Source: Synchiropus splendidus
Lineage: Eukaryota > Chordata > Actinopteri > Syngnathiformes > Callionymidae
Reading direction: 5' to 3'
DNA: 64,000 bases
Assembly: GCF_027744825.2 (NCBI RefSeq)
Contig: NC_071345.1
Location: 13,827,501 to 13,891,500, forward strand
The position numbers and the translations under genes are program-made. Under the pieces are notes generated by a model. That model was not told where the DNA came from. It searched no databases and saw only the letters and a list, made by a program, of their open reading frames with translations. Positions within the stretch are counted from its first letter, which is position 1, and the number at the start of each line of letters is the position of its first letter. Positions 1 through 14,800 of this stretch are shown here, piece by piece.

Positions 1-2540
1 TTTTAATTTACACTTTGTCATTTTCATTCCTTCACTGGCACCTACTTGAGTCAGCATTTCTCAGTGTGTGTCGGAGAATTTATAAAAATACAGAGTAATA
101 TTCTCAACGGAATGCTCCTCTCCTTTACCCCTGCCCTTCCCTCTGCACCCGCCTCCGCTGCACTTCCATTAGGTAATTGAACCAATAAAGTAAATCACAG
201 AAACAGCCTCACGCCCTGTACTCAGCTAAATCAGCACGTGATGTTACCGCCATCTTACATAAGCAGGGTTGCTCAACACGGAGTCCTTGACCACATGACG
301 GCAGACTCTTAAGTGGACCGCTGATGATCACAACCCGGTCGATACCAAGGATGAGAAGATGTATTGGTGTCGGCCTTCCCTGATGTCATATCCCAGGACA
401 GTGGAGAAGACATTCGATGTATGCCGGTATGCGAGATGAGCCCGAGCCAACAATCTCTTGCCCATCAACTGGGAACGTATGGAGCAGCTGTGAGTTCCTG
501 TCAGCTCAGTTATCAAAGCACATCCACTGGGCTGCGTCGAATAAATGGAGATGGAAAAAAAATATTAACCAGCTGTTTTGGAGCTACAATGGTTGGAATG
601 TACGTTTGAAACGCAACTGTTCTGCGGAATACTATAATTACCTGCGGGGCGATTATTTAGTGCCGCTGCACAGCCAAAGAAGTATTGTGCACTTAGCGTG
701 GTAATGGCGCACTATTATTAAGCATCTTGAACATTTGTCTGTACTTAAGACCACACAGTATTTCACTCTAATCCAGGTCAATTGTCCTCCCACTTCACTC
801 CAACCTAGGCACACACTGAAAGATTTCCACCTGGGGATGGAATGGATTTATTCTGGTGGCATGTATTCGCACTCAGCCCCATTTTTGAGTTTGGATCCAG
901 TTTCCTTAATCCAATTTTGAGTTGCATTTCAATTGAGGAAAAAATGGTTTGGTGATGGCTACGTCTAAAAGCACTTGGGTGTCTCCATTGTGACATCATC
1001 AGTGGGCGCGTTAGACTGTGGAGTCTGTGTTGTGAAGGCTACGAGGCGGTGTTTGCTTTTGCTTTATCACTCCATGATAATATTCAGAGTAACTTCTGCT
1101 GAAGTTGTCTGGTGATCTCTGGTGGAAGACCTGAAAACTTTGCTGCAACCAGATGTCAACAAGGAGCGTGTTCCACTCTTAAAGAGTCAAGACGACAGGC
1201 ATGAACATGTGTGGTGAAATGGTCCTCTCAATGGCGAACGAAAAGATGTGTCTGGGGTCATGGATGTTCTTTTGGCCTGATCCAATGGTCGCATCATAAG
1301 TCCAAAGAGCTAAAGATGGGAGCCGAGGAGGGGTCGTGTAGGTGACTTTGGAAAGGTTGAAGACCATTTGAGCAGATGTATTCCTGACACCCTCTGATGG
1401 AACTAGGAACACAACAGGGAGTAGTCTTGAGAAAAAGCCTGGACCAAGACCTCTGGGTTTTTCTTGTTAAAGAAGACGAAAAAACCCGAATATTCAGAGA
1501 TAATCGATGAGATTTGCTGAGCAGCACCATGTCTGTTCAGGTCCACATCTACAGGTGTTTCCGTGAGCTTGTCCCGAAGTCACGAACCGTCTTAGGCACC
1601 AGAGGACAGCCAGAGCTTGAACCAAAACGCTAATCCCAAGGCATCTCTGCGAACACCCTTGTACTTGTACCGTGGCCCTTCATCTTATCATGAAAACAAA
1701 AATAGTCAACCCGCCAGTGTCACAGTTCGTAAATGCACCATCAGGCTCTGGAGCGCTTTGTCTCGGAATGGTTGGTATGTCTGATAGTATAACAGACAGA
1801 TTAGTCCTGTGGCCTCCATTTGCTTTGAAAATCCACCGCATTATTTAAGACACATGCCAGTTGGGGCGTGTCTGAGTCTACGACTCAACTCTGAACAGGA
1901 AATTTGTCTGTGCGGGGAAGTTGCTGGACAGATTGTCGGCCAAGGTGCTCTGGGGTAGAAAGAGATCATGACCAGGTTTCTGTGTCATGAGTTCTGTCCC
2001 TCAAAACAGGAGTGCTATTTGTGTAACCGTAGCATCCAACAACACAAGGAGTTTGTTTTGTGGCTCATATAAACTCAGATGCTCTGTTGTGGCTAGAGCT
2101 TACACTGCCGCATGAGCTTTTCAATTCCGTTTTTGATCACACAATTGTGAAGGGTTTTGCGTGTCTCTATTGTTTAAAGTTGCTATAATGATTATTGAAA
2201 TTAACAACACCCTTGAAACTATTGTTTAAATAAGTGCATTCATCAGACTCTCAACTCTTTTAGAAGATTTGAAATTTGTTGCTGGTTTCCAAAGGATGGA
2301 ACTCGATGAGTGGAAGTGTTTTACTCTGATAACAAAAGCATGATAAAGGTCAACACCTGTCCAGTTCTATTTTCCGATTTCTTTCGCTAAAATCCGTGAC
2401 GCACTCGCATGGAATGAAAAACAACTTCTGTTTGATTTTTTTTTTCTCTCTCTCTCTCTCAAGGAAACACTTTTACAGCTATCAATGATGATGAGAAATC
2501 TCGTGGCCCCCTGAAGATAAGCGGATAGTCAAGCAGGTCT
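1..2540. other. Upstream flank, no gene recognised
   Basis: No open frame here has flanking splice sites and a recognisable protein. All frames are short and broken, and both strands look non-coding. The stretch 1150-1700 is mixed, unique-looking sequence that I could not assign. A short CT-rich run lies at about 2443-2460, just upstream of the mcam promoter region. I cannot exclude the 3' end of an upstream gene. Confidence 0.5.
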
Positions 2541-2810
2541 TTTCACTGCAAGTGAAATGGGGGTGGGGGCAGAGAGGGAGGGGAAGTCGAGGGGTGGGAG
2601 GGGGCACCTTTTGTGCAAATATATCAACCTAGACGGCTGCCACCCGCATCAGATTTCTGTGAGTGTGTGTGAGAGGGAGAGACGCTCCAGTACACACACA
2701 CAGGGAGGGAGAGAGAGAGCGAGAGAGAGCGAGGACCAGAAGGTTTGGTGCTGCTACGTTTCTGCTGAGCCTCCACCAAGTGAATAACCTGCTCTGAAAA
2801 AGTTGCGACA
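2540..2810 (+). promoter_or_regulatory. mcam: Probable mcam promoter and 5' UTR
   Basis: This is the stretch just before the mcam start codon. It is strongly purine-rich on the + strand: G-runs at 2558-2605, then GT, CA and GA simple repeats at 2655-2735. I see no convincing TATA box. GA/GC-type boxes (runs such as GGGGTGGGGG and GGGTGGGAGGGGG) would suit a TATA-less promoter with dispersed starts, but the transcription start cannot be placed from sequence. The start codon context GCGACAATGG is good, with A at -3 and G at +4. Confidence 0.45.
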
Positions 2811-2874
2811 ATGGACGGGATATCGTTCGGACGCGCCTCGCTCCTCTGCACCTTGCTGCTCTGGACTATGCAAG
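2811..2874 (+). CDS. mcam: mcam exon 1, signal peptide
   Basis: Starts at ATG 2811 in a good Kozak context and ends in CAAG before GTAAGT (phase 1). It encodes a short N-region and a hydrophobic core (LLCTLLLW) of a signal peptide. Joined to exon 2 it reads TMQVCDA then VVNVEV, giving a plausible signal-peptidase site after A25. Confidence 0.9.
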
Positions 2875-5800
2875 GTAAGTTTTTTTTTCTTTCTTTTAAC
2901 TGGGCATCTCTTGTTCGGAAGCTGCTTTGGAATTCCTCGCCTCCAGGCTACACATTTCTAACTTTCCCTGTCAGAACGCGTTCGATGAAACACGCTGCTT
3001 TGACCACGGGACAACAGGTGCGCGCTCACTTTCCGCGATGAGACGCACTTTTGCGTGCGCTGTTAAGGGCAGCGAGCGGCAGGTAGCTGGCGCTGAACCC
3101 GACCCGCGGGTGATCGTGTTCGCTTTGAAGTTTTGCGGGAAGTCCCGACTCCGCACTTGTTGGCTGACGAGACTGCGACGCCCCCCCTCCTCCCTCCCCC
3201 CTCATTCTGCTACTGCGCACCTTTATCTGCGTGGTTTATCCATTAGAAAACCCGCTCATTGGACAAAGACTATGTCATAGATCAGCTTGCGCTTTCAGTT
3301 TGAAGGCGGACTTGACAATAAATCTGTTGCCTTAAAATCGTACCTGATGATGTTTTTTTTTTTTTTGTTTTTTTTTCATGTCCCTGCGCTCACCTTTGCT
3401 TTAAAGGTACTTACCTCTCCACATCCGGAGGCTTCTGTGAATGTGTGAGCGAGTGTGTGTGTGTGTGAAAATCAAATCTGCCTTGTGGGGATTTTGTTTG
3501 AAAGTCATCTGCAATGTCTCTCTTCATCCAGATGAAGGCTGGGTTGAAGGGCGGGGCTCCTCTGGGCGACTCCCGTCTACCTCTTTTTGTCGTCCATCAA
3601 GACCACCATTTATTGGTCCGCTGAGTTTTGTCTTCAAAATGAACAATGATGTCTTGAAACCACAGTTATTAAAATTCGCAACAGAGTATGACAAGTTTGA
3701 CATCAGTGTTGTGTGCTAATTTGAAAAAAAAAAAAAGTATTGTACAAATCATAGTCTCATGGTCCTGCTCAGAAAGTATAATGTGACCTGGTGATAGGTC
3801 GTGGTTTCACTGCAGTTGCAGGATTTGGCTGCTACGTCATGCTGAGTTAGGTTGTCGAAAAAGGGGTCATGGTTGGAAAGAAGTCTGAAAGAAAGGTGTC
3901 TCATGTTGTGCTGACTACAGCAGTTATGTAAATTGTTCTGCAGATATGTTTTCAAAAATCGACTTTTGGCATTTTCCGTCAAAGGTTTTAAGCATGCCTT
4001 ATAATGCAGTCGATACCCATCGTGCTACAGGGTTTCTATGCCTATGTCACAAGTCAGACCGCCGCGCCCAGCTGATAGTAAAGCTGACTTTTTCGGCACA
4101 GTTAGCAACAAAAGTCAACCGTTGTACATCCACCAGGTACCTGATGTGTGACGGAGTTCTGAAAGTCAGCTCACGCAACTTTTATAACACAGTCGTAAAG
4201 TCATAGTCATCTTGTTTACAAATACCTGTCTCAACTTATATGTGTTGCAATGTATCGTATCACCACTCCTGTATCCGGATACATTCTATATCGATATATA
4301 CCTGCCAGCACACAGCACTGGACGCTTGAATGGATAGCATCTTAGCACTGGCTGAATCCACCTGGAGTTGTTTGCGAGATCCTTTACACCATGAGTATTG
4401 CGATCAGGAGCCTCATACTTCTCACATGTTCTGTTGTGTTAGTTGAGACTATTTCTTGTTTTTCGCCACATTTGCACACATGCACTTCCTGTTTGAAGTA
4501 GTTGAATTTCACAGTAATTTCATGATTTTGTTTTTGGACAGTTGACTGTCGCCTTTCAAGTTGTGTAGCTTTGTAGAGCTAAAGAGCCGCATGTCTTGGC
4601 GAGTTGTCGGTTCATTAAATGTAACAACTCAACATGCTAGTAGAGTAGCTCATGGTGGCACAACACCGCTGTAATTACACCCTCGAGGTAAAGCACCTTC
4701 CCGACTACCTTTTGTTCAGGATAAATTACTAGTGTAGCAGCCAGGACTGGCTTTGAGCTTCAGCTTTTCATCTCATGCTTGGCCGTCCCGCTTTACAAGC
4801 CACCCTGTTGCTGGATCAGACACTTGCTCTGCTGTCCGTCTCCCCATCCCGGAGCCTTTAAACAGGTGCCTAGCAAAATGCATCCCATAATTGTAGGATC
4901 CCAAATCCCCGAGTACAGCTGTGGTACATTGATTTTAAAGCTGGCTCCAGGTGCAGAGCTCCCAGTGGTCTTCTGATGTCACTCTGAAGCTGACAACATT
5001 TGTACTCTCCCATTCACATACGCATCTGGAATATGTTTTCCCTCAGCTCTTCTCTTGGCTAATAATAGTAGCTCTTGTAAAGTAGCAGCAGGATTCTGTC
5101 TCCTGATCTCTCCGGTCAGACGGTTGTGTTCTCCAACTATTTGAGCAAAAGTTTACAGAACAGAACCGTGGGAGGCGTTCGATGTGCTGTCGTGTCTGTT
5201 AAATATAGCGACATGTAGCAAAGATGTATGTAGCTGTGGCATCCGTCTTTCTGCTGCATGGCAACCCACCGGCTAGAGGTGATCGTGCTGACCTCTTGAC
5301 CCTGCTTACCCAGACATGCTGGTATGAGGTTCCACTTCTGCAATCTTCAGATTCCTTCCCCGTTAAAACTTGAAGACAGACTGAAACAACAAGGTCAAGT
5401 TGGGTTTTTGACGCGTGTGACGGTATAAACTTGGATGATCTTGAATCAACCTGAGTTGCAAAAAAAAGCACCACATGTTCTACTTCTCTCAGAAAGAAAG
5501 GCATCTAAAGAGTTGCTGGGAGTTATCACAGCTGCAAATGTGGATTCAGACGTTTCACAGAAAACTCCCATAAACTTCAGATGATAGTCTCCAAAGAAAT
5601 GCTGCAGGTTGTGGGGAATAGGAATTTAAAATGGGGTCAAACATGGCGAATACTGCGAGTCATTCTTCATTGCAGGATTGCCTTTGAAAAAATGCTTCAA
5701 GGAGGTGCTGCCAAACATTTCCTGTTCGCACTGTGTTTCTGTTCATATTTTTCATTGACTTTGAACTCAGTTTGACTGCACTAGATTTTTATTGTTATTT

Positions 5801-8800
5801 TTTTATTGAACCATATTGTTCATTAAACAAACGTCCCAAATTTGAACCACTTTTTGCCCATTAGCAAGTCACCATATTGTGTGTCTAAATGGAGGTGATG
5901 TCCACCTTATCACCTCCTAGTGAGTGACTCCAGACACCTTGCAAAGTGGTGAGTTTAAATAAGGAAGAAAGAAACTGTGACTCTGAAGTTGTTTGAAGCG
6001 CGAGTGAAGAGAATCGGAGTGACAAGCATCAGCTGCGTTTTAGATGTGAGCCTCGAACTTGTCGTGTCGGCCGCTTTGTCTATTCCCGCTTTAACTCCCG
6101 CGGTCATTTCCTCACTTTTAATTTCTCTCCCCGCACGCTGGCGTGGAATCAAAAGTGCACCCCCTGCTGTCACGTGTAATTATTATGGTATTAGGGCCAG
6201 AAAAGGGTCATTTGAACTTAAGGAGATAAAAGCAATCCGGACCCTCTTTGCCACCGTCTTGGAGGATGTTCTTAGGAGCATCCTGAGTAATCTGAACAAG
6301 AAATTACGCGACCAACCACTAGCTATAACCAGGGTTGTGATGATGTGCCATCCATTGATGGAACTAAAGCCTTTCCTCCTGACTTTTTATCTGAGCATGC
6401 CCATCATTCATAAATGGATCCTTCCGTTTTTTTTCTTTTTTTCAGCCCATCAATTTTCAGCACAAAAAGTTCCACTCCTAAGTGCTTCAGTCATCGATCA
6501 GTGCTTGGAATTTAAAAGGTGATTCATGGAAAATGACTCATCGGGACTGACTTTCTTTTAACTTTTCTTCACACCTTCTGGAGTAATCCTGTCATTACAC
6601 TGCGATGCAAACTTTGCGGCCAACGCTGAATGACAGATTGATGGGTCCTGATTTTGAGAAACAAGTAAACTTGTCTCCGTGTCTGTCAAGTGAATGTTGG
6701 AAGGGCTATAGTTACTGAGGTGATTCATTCCTCAGCGTGGTTTAATGTCTCCGCGAACACAGTGTGTGGGACAGTGACAGAGCTACGAATGAGCGGCATT
6801 CCTCGGGACAGGTCGCTGCTCGCTCTGCTGTGTTTGTTTGTCATTACTTCAAATTCCATTGAGCAGCACTTCCTTTTCTGCCTAAAACCCCTCTCCCCTC
6901 GACACAAGTCACGGTTAATAATCCACGTACAAACAAGCAGCGACAATAGAGGGCCCGTCCTAAAATCCCTGTGGTGTTATAGTTACAAAGCGGGATTTTG
7001 TCACATTCCTGTGCTTTAACGGAGTTCCATGCTGCTGAAACCCTGACCAGTTAAACATTAGTCTGTTAACTACTAGGAAGGCTGGGCGTTTGTGAGTGTC
7101 CCTGGAGTTTAGTCCATTCATCCATGAGCAGGTTTATGTCTTCTGTTTGCTCTATATGACACCATAACCTGCTGGCTGGGATTCACTTGAGGATCCACAA
7201 CGTTATAAGCGGAGACAAAAACATGTATATCAATTTGTCACCTGCTCCCATTCCAAGGTTCTTGTTTGACGTAAATGAAGTTGACTATATTGACTTTATT
7301 TCTTCCATAGTCTATTCCTGAATCATAAAAAAATATATGTAGAAAGCATTGGATGGGTGCATTTTATGTACTTGTAGATGTGTTTGCCTAAATATGCTGA
7401 ATCTAGCATCCACAATTTAAAAGGCAGATAAATATAGTATTTTATTGTGACTTATTTTCTGCTCAAGGATAGCCAGGTATAGGTTATATATATAAAAAAA
7501 AATACAATTGCATTAATAACTATGAAATGTCAATGTGAATTAATGAATACATGTGTGAATATCTTTGTTTTAAATCAATAAATGTATCCAGCAATGAAAT
7601 AAATCATGATTCAAACACAGTATTCTTTTGTTCATGCCTCCATCCGTCATCACGATTTTTCATATTTAGTTATTAGACATTCAGATGAAAGTATGTAAAT
7701 TCCACGAGCGTATTTAAAAGTTTTTGTTTTCAATGCCCATTTCTTTTATTTCACTTATTTCTTTTATTTTCATTAAAAGTAGATTCCCGAAGTTTGAGCG
7801 ATTTATCTTGTTGCTCTTGTCTTTGTCGCCCACAGAGTTCGGTTTATTACCCTGCATAGCTTTAGGAAGCTACCTGCTGAGTTTGAGTAGAAGAGGCGAC
7901 CGAGTCCAAGATTTACAACAACTCCCAATTCCTTCTTTGCCATTTGTCACTTTGGTGACGGTCCTTGTTTAATTTTCATCAAATCTTTTTGCTCTCAATC
8001 ACTGAAACAAACAGCGTCAGGTTTGTTTTGGAAGAGAAAAAGCTGCCTCGGAATAGTTTTTCATTAATTTGTTTTCAGGCTGAGCTTTTTTTTTTTGTCA
8101 TTAGTGGGAGTTAAAGGGAGGAGAGGAAGGAAACCTTGAAAGGAAGGATGAAGGGAGATCAAGGGGAATGATGGGAGATGATTTAAGCTGACTATTGTGT
8201 TGCTACTATGCAATCTTGTTGTTCCTGTCCCCGGGGAGGAAGATGGTGGTGAGGTGTACTTTCAAATGCAGCCTTGAGAAGAGGCAACATAGCACTGTGT
8301 GTTTGTGCGTACGCGTCCTTGTCTTGGCGATGGCAACGAGAGGGAGAGGGGGTTGGTACTCAGGGTTGGAACAAAATTGAAAATTCATAAAGCTCTTTTG
8401 GAAGACGAGGTTAAGTGCTGCCAATCCATTTAGCCAGAGAGTGCCGTTTCACGTTGCAAATGAGAGCTACTGTTCTGCAAGAACTATTACCTGATGGGCG
8501 TCAAATCGGAGCAAATTTACCAGTCGGAAATTTATGTCTGAGATGGCTGTTGCTATTAAGAGACGGAGTAACCGACTGTGACAACCGGTCTGTGTGGATG
8601 TTAATAGTTTATCTTAGCAAGGATTTGACCCACCGTAACAACCATAAATCTATTATTGCTTGAAATGATGAAATGACCATCCACTGTGACCATGACAGGC
8701 TGAAGTTACTTTTGCCTTTGCTCCAGTTTAACATACCTGGCGTAGACTGTTCTTCATGTACCTAGTAAGCATTTATGATGAATGTCAACTGGCATATCCC

Positions 8801-11800
8801 TCCTATTGATTCCAGCCCTTAGGCTCGATATGATGATGGTGTGAGTGTCTGAGCACGAAGCGTATCGTCTTGAAACTCTACTTACTCCACAGGGATTACA
8901 CCAGTTCTAGACAGTAACTTGTGAATATGTATGTGTCTCCACAGCAAGGTCCAAGTTCAACTTCACCCTGCAGCTGCACAGGTTCTCGATCTGAGCGAGG
9001 AGTCACTGTCGAAGAGAGTCCTGGAATCAATGCTGACTGTATACATAACTCTCTTTCTTATTGGGATCCAATACTAAAGGTACTAAAGGGATTAGTTGAC
9101 AGTGTCAGTCAGAGATAGCGGTGGTAAATCACAGTTGAGTGAGCCACGTTGAGGTTGAGGAATACCAATTAGGTATTGGGAATGCCGTGGAAAATCCCAG
9201 ATCTGTTGCCAGGGAGATCATTTTCCTGGCAGTGAGGAAGAAACCCTAACCCCAGCGCCCCTTCAACTCTAAACCCTTCATCTGACTGTTGGCTGGCAGA
9301 GGGTCCACTGGGAGCCCCGCAAGCTGTTGCATTTCAGACGTCGACAGTTGCTCCAGCAGCAGTTGTTGAACTCACCCCCTCCTCTTAAGCCTCATCAACC
9401 CCCTTTTCCTTCACACTCGCACACACACTGGTTCTGTCACCACCTCATGTCTTTCTGCAAAACTAGTGTAACATGTATGTTCGCCATGTGCATCATGCAG
9501 ATCCTAAGTGAGTCTTCAGTCCTCACCAGAGACTTAGAATTGTGCATACAAGTGTGGTCTTAGTTTCACACCCATATGCTGGTGCCGTGATTGACCGCTG
9601 AGCTAGCAGCCTGTCACGGGACACCAACCGGCCATCTTTTTTTTTTCCTCAATCCAAAGGGAACACTTGTGAACACTGTATGTCACATGGTTCGCATGTC
9701 TTCCAGTGAATGTGGCTCTGTAATGACCCATGTTTCTTGGGCTGCTTTTGATGCGTACTGAACAAGCGACAATATCCCATCCTTACTCACTCAAACATTG
9801 GACAATTGACATTATTATTGCTGCACACAAACTCAGTCAGAGCCCTCATACCAAATCCATGCCGTTCCCTCACCGCCTCTGTGGTGTAGATAAACTACCA
9901 TTGAGTCTCAACGTTGAGGTGCAGGTCGAACGTGCAGGAAATGGAAAGTTGAGTGCGTCTGTTAAAATTTTCAAAATAGAGCAACATTGGACTTGAAATG
10001 ACATTGTATTATATCCAATGTGGAAGAGCCAACATGGTGGCGGCGGCAAGTTGACCTCATCTGAATATTACCACTTGCTACGAGGAGCTGTACTAGATAT
10101 TGATGACATAAATCCGGTTTCTCGTGGTGTCCACGGACATGGCAGAACATTCCCGCGACAGTGAAACAGTTGAATGTCATTGGAATAGCATCGACATAGA
10201 TCACTGATTCTAAGCCTCAAAGTGTGCAACATAGCGTGAAAGCCCTGATTGTCAACAGCCGAAGAGTTAATCCTTGGTGAAAGTGACAAACTTTATTTAG
10301 CCGCCCATAAAATCATTAGCTTTTTCTGTCGATTATGTCCCTCTCCTGGAGACCGTGCAAGCACTGGAAGCCCGTACCATCATGTTCTAATAACTTTGTC
10401 CTAGAAATATTTAAGATTACTTGACAGTAGTTTGTGCACTGTTTGTTTGCCTTAATATGTGTTACAGTTGATCCTCATGTTAATGAACAGCAGTCATGCT
10501 TGAGCAAGGGAAGAGTACGTATTTTTTAAAACAGCATTTTAATACGCCCCGACCCAGTTTCGCCGCTTCCTCAGAAGTGCATACAGAAATATGACTCTGG
10601 AGCCAGCAAGAAATTCTTTCTCTTTCTTATCTTGATGTCATAACGATAGCCGTGAGACAAGGGTGACTGAAAGTTCACCGGACCACAGGAGGGTCCGTGA
10701 AGGCATGCGCCTATATGTGCTCACACATGAGCGTATTTACTCATATCGCTGCAACAATGGTGAGCCCAGACCGCAGTCTTCAAAACCACCTCTCATGTTC
10801 AATCTGCCTCCTCCATCTGTCAGACGACATTCCTGCGCTCGGTTTGACTTTAATCTAGTTAATGGTTAAGCAGCGGTGGTTAACCTCTCCTGTGAGGCTG
10901 GTCACTGTTTGACAATGAGATCTTATTGCTTTCACTGTGCCGCTGGGACCTGAGAGGGCAGCAGTGGGAACATTAATCCTCCACAGTAGCAAGGGAGAAT
11001 GTTAAGAGGTGCAAAGGAACTGAAGGTGATGCTTCATCAGCATCCACTGTTCTGTTTATATCATTTTTTGGGGCCTTTCATCCTGACTAAGGGGGACTTC
11101 CAGTGTTGCCAGAGTAGCATCACTAAGCAGGTTTCAGTTTTCACATCTCGGCAAGCGCCTCGAGGACTGCCTTTGTTTTCAGCAAAGCTTTGCTTACCAC
11201 AGTCCCTCTGAAACAACGACCACTGTGCTGAAGTTCTCAATTCGCAGCTTGTGTGAACTTGACTTTGAAAAGCAAGAATGAGGAGTTTACCTTACCGCAT
11301 TCTGAATTTAAATGTCTCCTCAAGTCTCATCTTGTTCTTCACCTCATCTTCCTGGCATGCTCATATATCTGTGGAATTCATTGCCTCACTCTGCTTCACG
11401 CCCACTATGGTATATTGCTGCTGAATTGCACCAACAAAACCTCTGTAGTTTGTCTCTTTAACAAGCGAGTTTTTGAAACGATGCTGCCTTCTCACATCAA
11501 GATTCCTATATCTGTAGGTGTGCTACCAAAACTGCAGCTCTGGATAGTACCAGCGGCCAAAGAAAGTCAAGCCATTCACCAGTGACAAATGTATTAATGG
11601 ATCAGAGGAGAAAATCGAATGTAAAAATACATCCAGACCATTCTGTGAAACCTTATTTTTTCCAAAATTGAACTGTTGTATTAAGGCTCTGAGTTAAAAA
11701 CATCTGCCTCCTCTTTTACAAAGCATATACTTCCAAGGAAGTATAGAATCCATGTTCCAGAAACATGCAGCTCAAGTATCATGGCTTCATTAGTATTTAG

Positions 11801-14800
11801 TCTCCCGGCTGGCCGACTATTTAATCCCGAATCAATGGCATTCAATTGGGTTATAACTCCATCAGGGTAAATGATTCTCAATTACATGTCCGTACAAACG
11901 GCAGAACAACATACGTGATGGATGGTAATTGTTTGGATGATGTCGTACTAACAGAGTGGTCAACTGATGTATCCTGTTGTTACTTGGGTTTAAAGTACTT
12001 ACAACCTAGAAAGCTTTTTGGTGGTGGAAGTCCAATTTTAGCTTGTTGGATCAAGCAGAAATGATGGCAGCAAGACTTGATCTGCTGGCTTGAAACATCC
12101 CTTTGGAGGGTTTAGATCTGCTCAGGGGTCTAGAGCTGGTTACTGGAGCCTTTTTGATCCCAAATCCCACTCAGTACACTGAAGCACACACACACACACT
12201 TCAAGATTTATATCCACAGAGGATGATGAAAGATGCGCAGACAGCCCCTGTCAATTAGTAGAAAGAGTGTGTGTGTCCACGGAAGGTTGTGTGCAGGGGT
12301 AGGTTTGGTTAATGGCAGGGGCAGAAAGGAGGCATGTTCAATAATCAGAGCTGACAAAGGAGGACGGAGGAGGAGAGGGTGGGATGTCAGTGGAAGCATG
12401 ACGGAGCTCAGTATCATGCTGCTTTTTCAGTTTTACCAAGGAGCAGAAATCAGTGACCTAGTTGCGTTTCTCGTGTCTCGTGCCACGGATTTTGTGACAT
12501 AGTTAGTCTCACAACAAATGTAACATGGATATCTGATTTTTTTTTTCTTCGTGTTGCTATCACAGTTTTCCACTCCTCAGGCCAACTACATTTCAGACTC
12601 CTGGGGACCACTTCAGGTGGCTCAGCTAAGGCTTTGACACGTTGATGTCTATGATGTTATCTGCCGTTCCTAGTGGCTCTCAGGGTTGTTTCTCTTTTAA
12701 AGTCAAAAGTTTCAATCTCCTTGTGTCGCAGAATGAGTGAAACATTGTCATACTGTTTCTGCTCGGACAGTTTGCAGCTGTATTTAATCACATATTTCTG
12801 TTGTTGGGCTATGAAGTCAATGTTAGCTGAAAGATTTTATTTTCCCTTCGGTGAGGTCTCTCTCGCTCACTACCTGAACAAGGAGGCATTGTTAAAACAT
12901 TCCTGTAGCTGTAGGAATGCAGGTATTAATGCTGGGCTGATTACACACACAGCAGAAAGGGAGAAAGTGGGAGAGGAGAAGCAGGAGGACGTGAGGAGTG
13001 AGGGGAGGCACAGTCAGGAAAGAACAATGGTTTTCAGTTGCATGTGCGTCAAGCCTTGTGCTCGTATGTAGACGTGTATGTCAGAGGTGTGTGGGAAGTT
13101 TCAGGGTTTTCACATGTTTTAATACATGAATGTGACTGAGGAACTTGGTGGAGGGAACAGGATTTTACTGTGTGTGTGTGGCCACTTGTCAGTCAGTGCA
13201 GACATGCTATGAGCATGTGAACATTATTGGAAACCCAACAAGAGCTGGAATCCGGACTTAACAGAGGTTATAAATAGGTGCGTGTGTGTGTGTGTTGGGG
13301 TGGATCCAGTCCCCCACATTGATGGCTGTACCAGCTTGCGATAGGGTATAGCAGTACACTTGTGAACTTGCAGGAGAGCCCACCAGTAAGCCACAGCACG
13401 GAATAAAAATCCAGCCTCCCAACACGCTCCTTTCTTGTATCATAGGTTTTCATTGGTATTTTAAGTGACAGAAATGAAGGGTATATTTTATGTTGTACAG
13501 TTTTTTAAAACAGCTTTTTCCAAAATACCTGTCCGCAGTCTTGCTTGTATTCGACCCAATTCTTTGCTATACTGTAATTCAAATCCATTCCTACAAACTT
13601 CTAGTTGTTAGTCATCGTGGTTTGCGATGCACCATATTGTGTCGCCATGCTTGCGGCTTCTGGAAGCCAGCTGGTGGTATCTGGTAAATCCAGCCTGGCA
13701 GGATGGGACTGTGGTTTTCTTGGCAAGAAAATTGGCGAAAAAAAAATAAAAAAATCAACCACCTACATCCTACCCCATTGCCCCTCACCCACTCGCAACC
13801 CCCTGCCTCCATCCATCTGTTTCCATATGTGTGTGTGCGGGTATCGTTGGCGCTGATATAGGAACAGTTGGAGCTACGGTTGAACAGCCACAAAGCCAAG
13901 CCCACTATCGGCATGACAGGGCAGTGGAGTCATAGCTCATGGTGCAGCAGGGACCTCTTGCTAAAGCTAACTTGAGCTCAATGATTATGTGAGAGGTAGT
14001 TTTAAAGGCAGTGTAGTTCACAGGTGTCTTGGAGCCAGCCACACAAGCGCCTTATCTGTTGCGCTGTAGCTTCAGTAGACGTAAACAAGCCCTCAAATCC
14101 TTTTGTTTTTTTCCTACTAGAGATCTTTTGCAGTTCCCCATACTTGTGATCGTGGACTTACTACTTGGTCTCTGGATCAAAGTCAGATATCAGAGGAACA
14201 GCAACTTTTTGAGAGAAATCGAGGAGCATCTTTATCGATGGCATTAGGTTCTTGGAACCATCTTGTTCTCCTTTATTTGAAGAAGGTGTCAGACATTGGG
14301 GGAGAAGAAAGTGTGAGCCAGTGGGATTGAGAGTGCTGATGAATTCAAAGTGAACTTGAAAACACAATTGACCATATCTTGCTGCTCAGAGGTTAGACAT
14401 GTTCTCCAGCTATAATGCTTGCAGTTTGATCTCCAGTTACAGATGTAGTCTGTAAGTCAGCACTTTGGGCTTGTGTGTGCTGTGGCTAGGTTGAGGAAGC
14501 ACATCAGGAAGACCACTTACTTCAAACAGATCATACTCTGTAGTGGGTCATGGGGTCTCCGGTTGTTTCTCCAGCACTCACGTTTATTTGTGGCATTAAG
14601 AACAGCTGAATATTCAAATGGAAACTCAATCTCCCTGAGGCCTCGAGTAACTTTGCATTAAGCAACGACCTCTAACCCGAGTTTATCAATTTCCACGGCC
14701 TTTGTTTTGCAGCCGATACAGGCTTTTATCTGAACAAACAAAATGAATCCTGTATCCCAAAGCATTTTCTATGTCACTCTTTCTGCTGATTCCTTTTTTT

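Noticed and set aside
5977..6522. 181-codon open frame on the + strand
   Set aside because: No recognisable domain, no supporting splice sites, low-complexity FFFFF run and chance-level length in a 64-kb window of intronic DNA.
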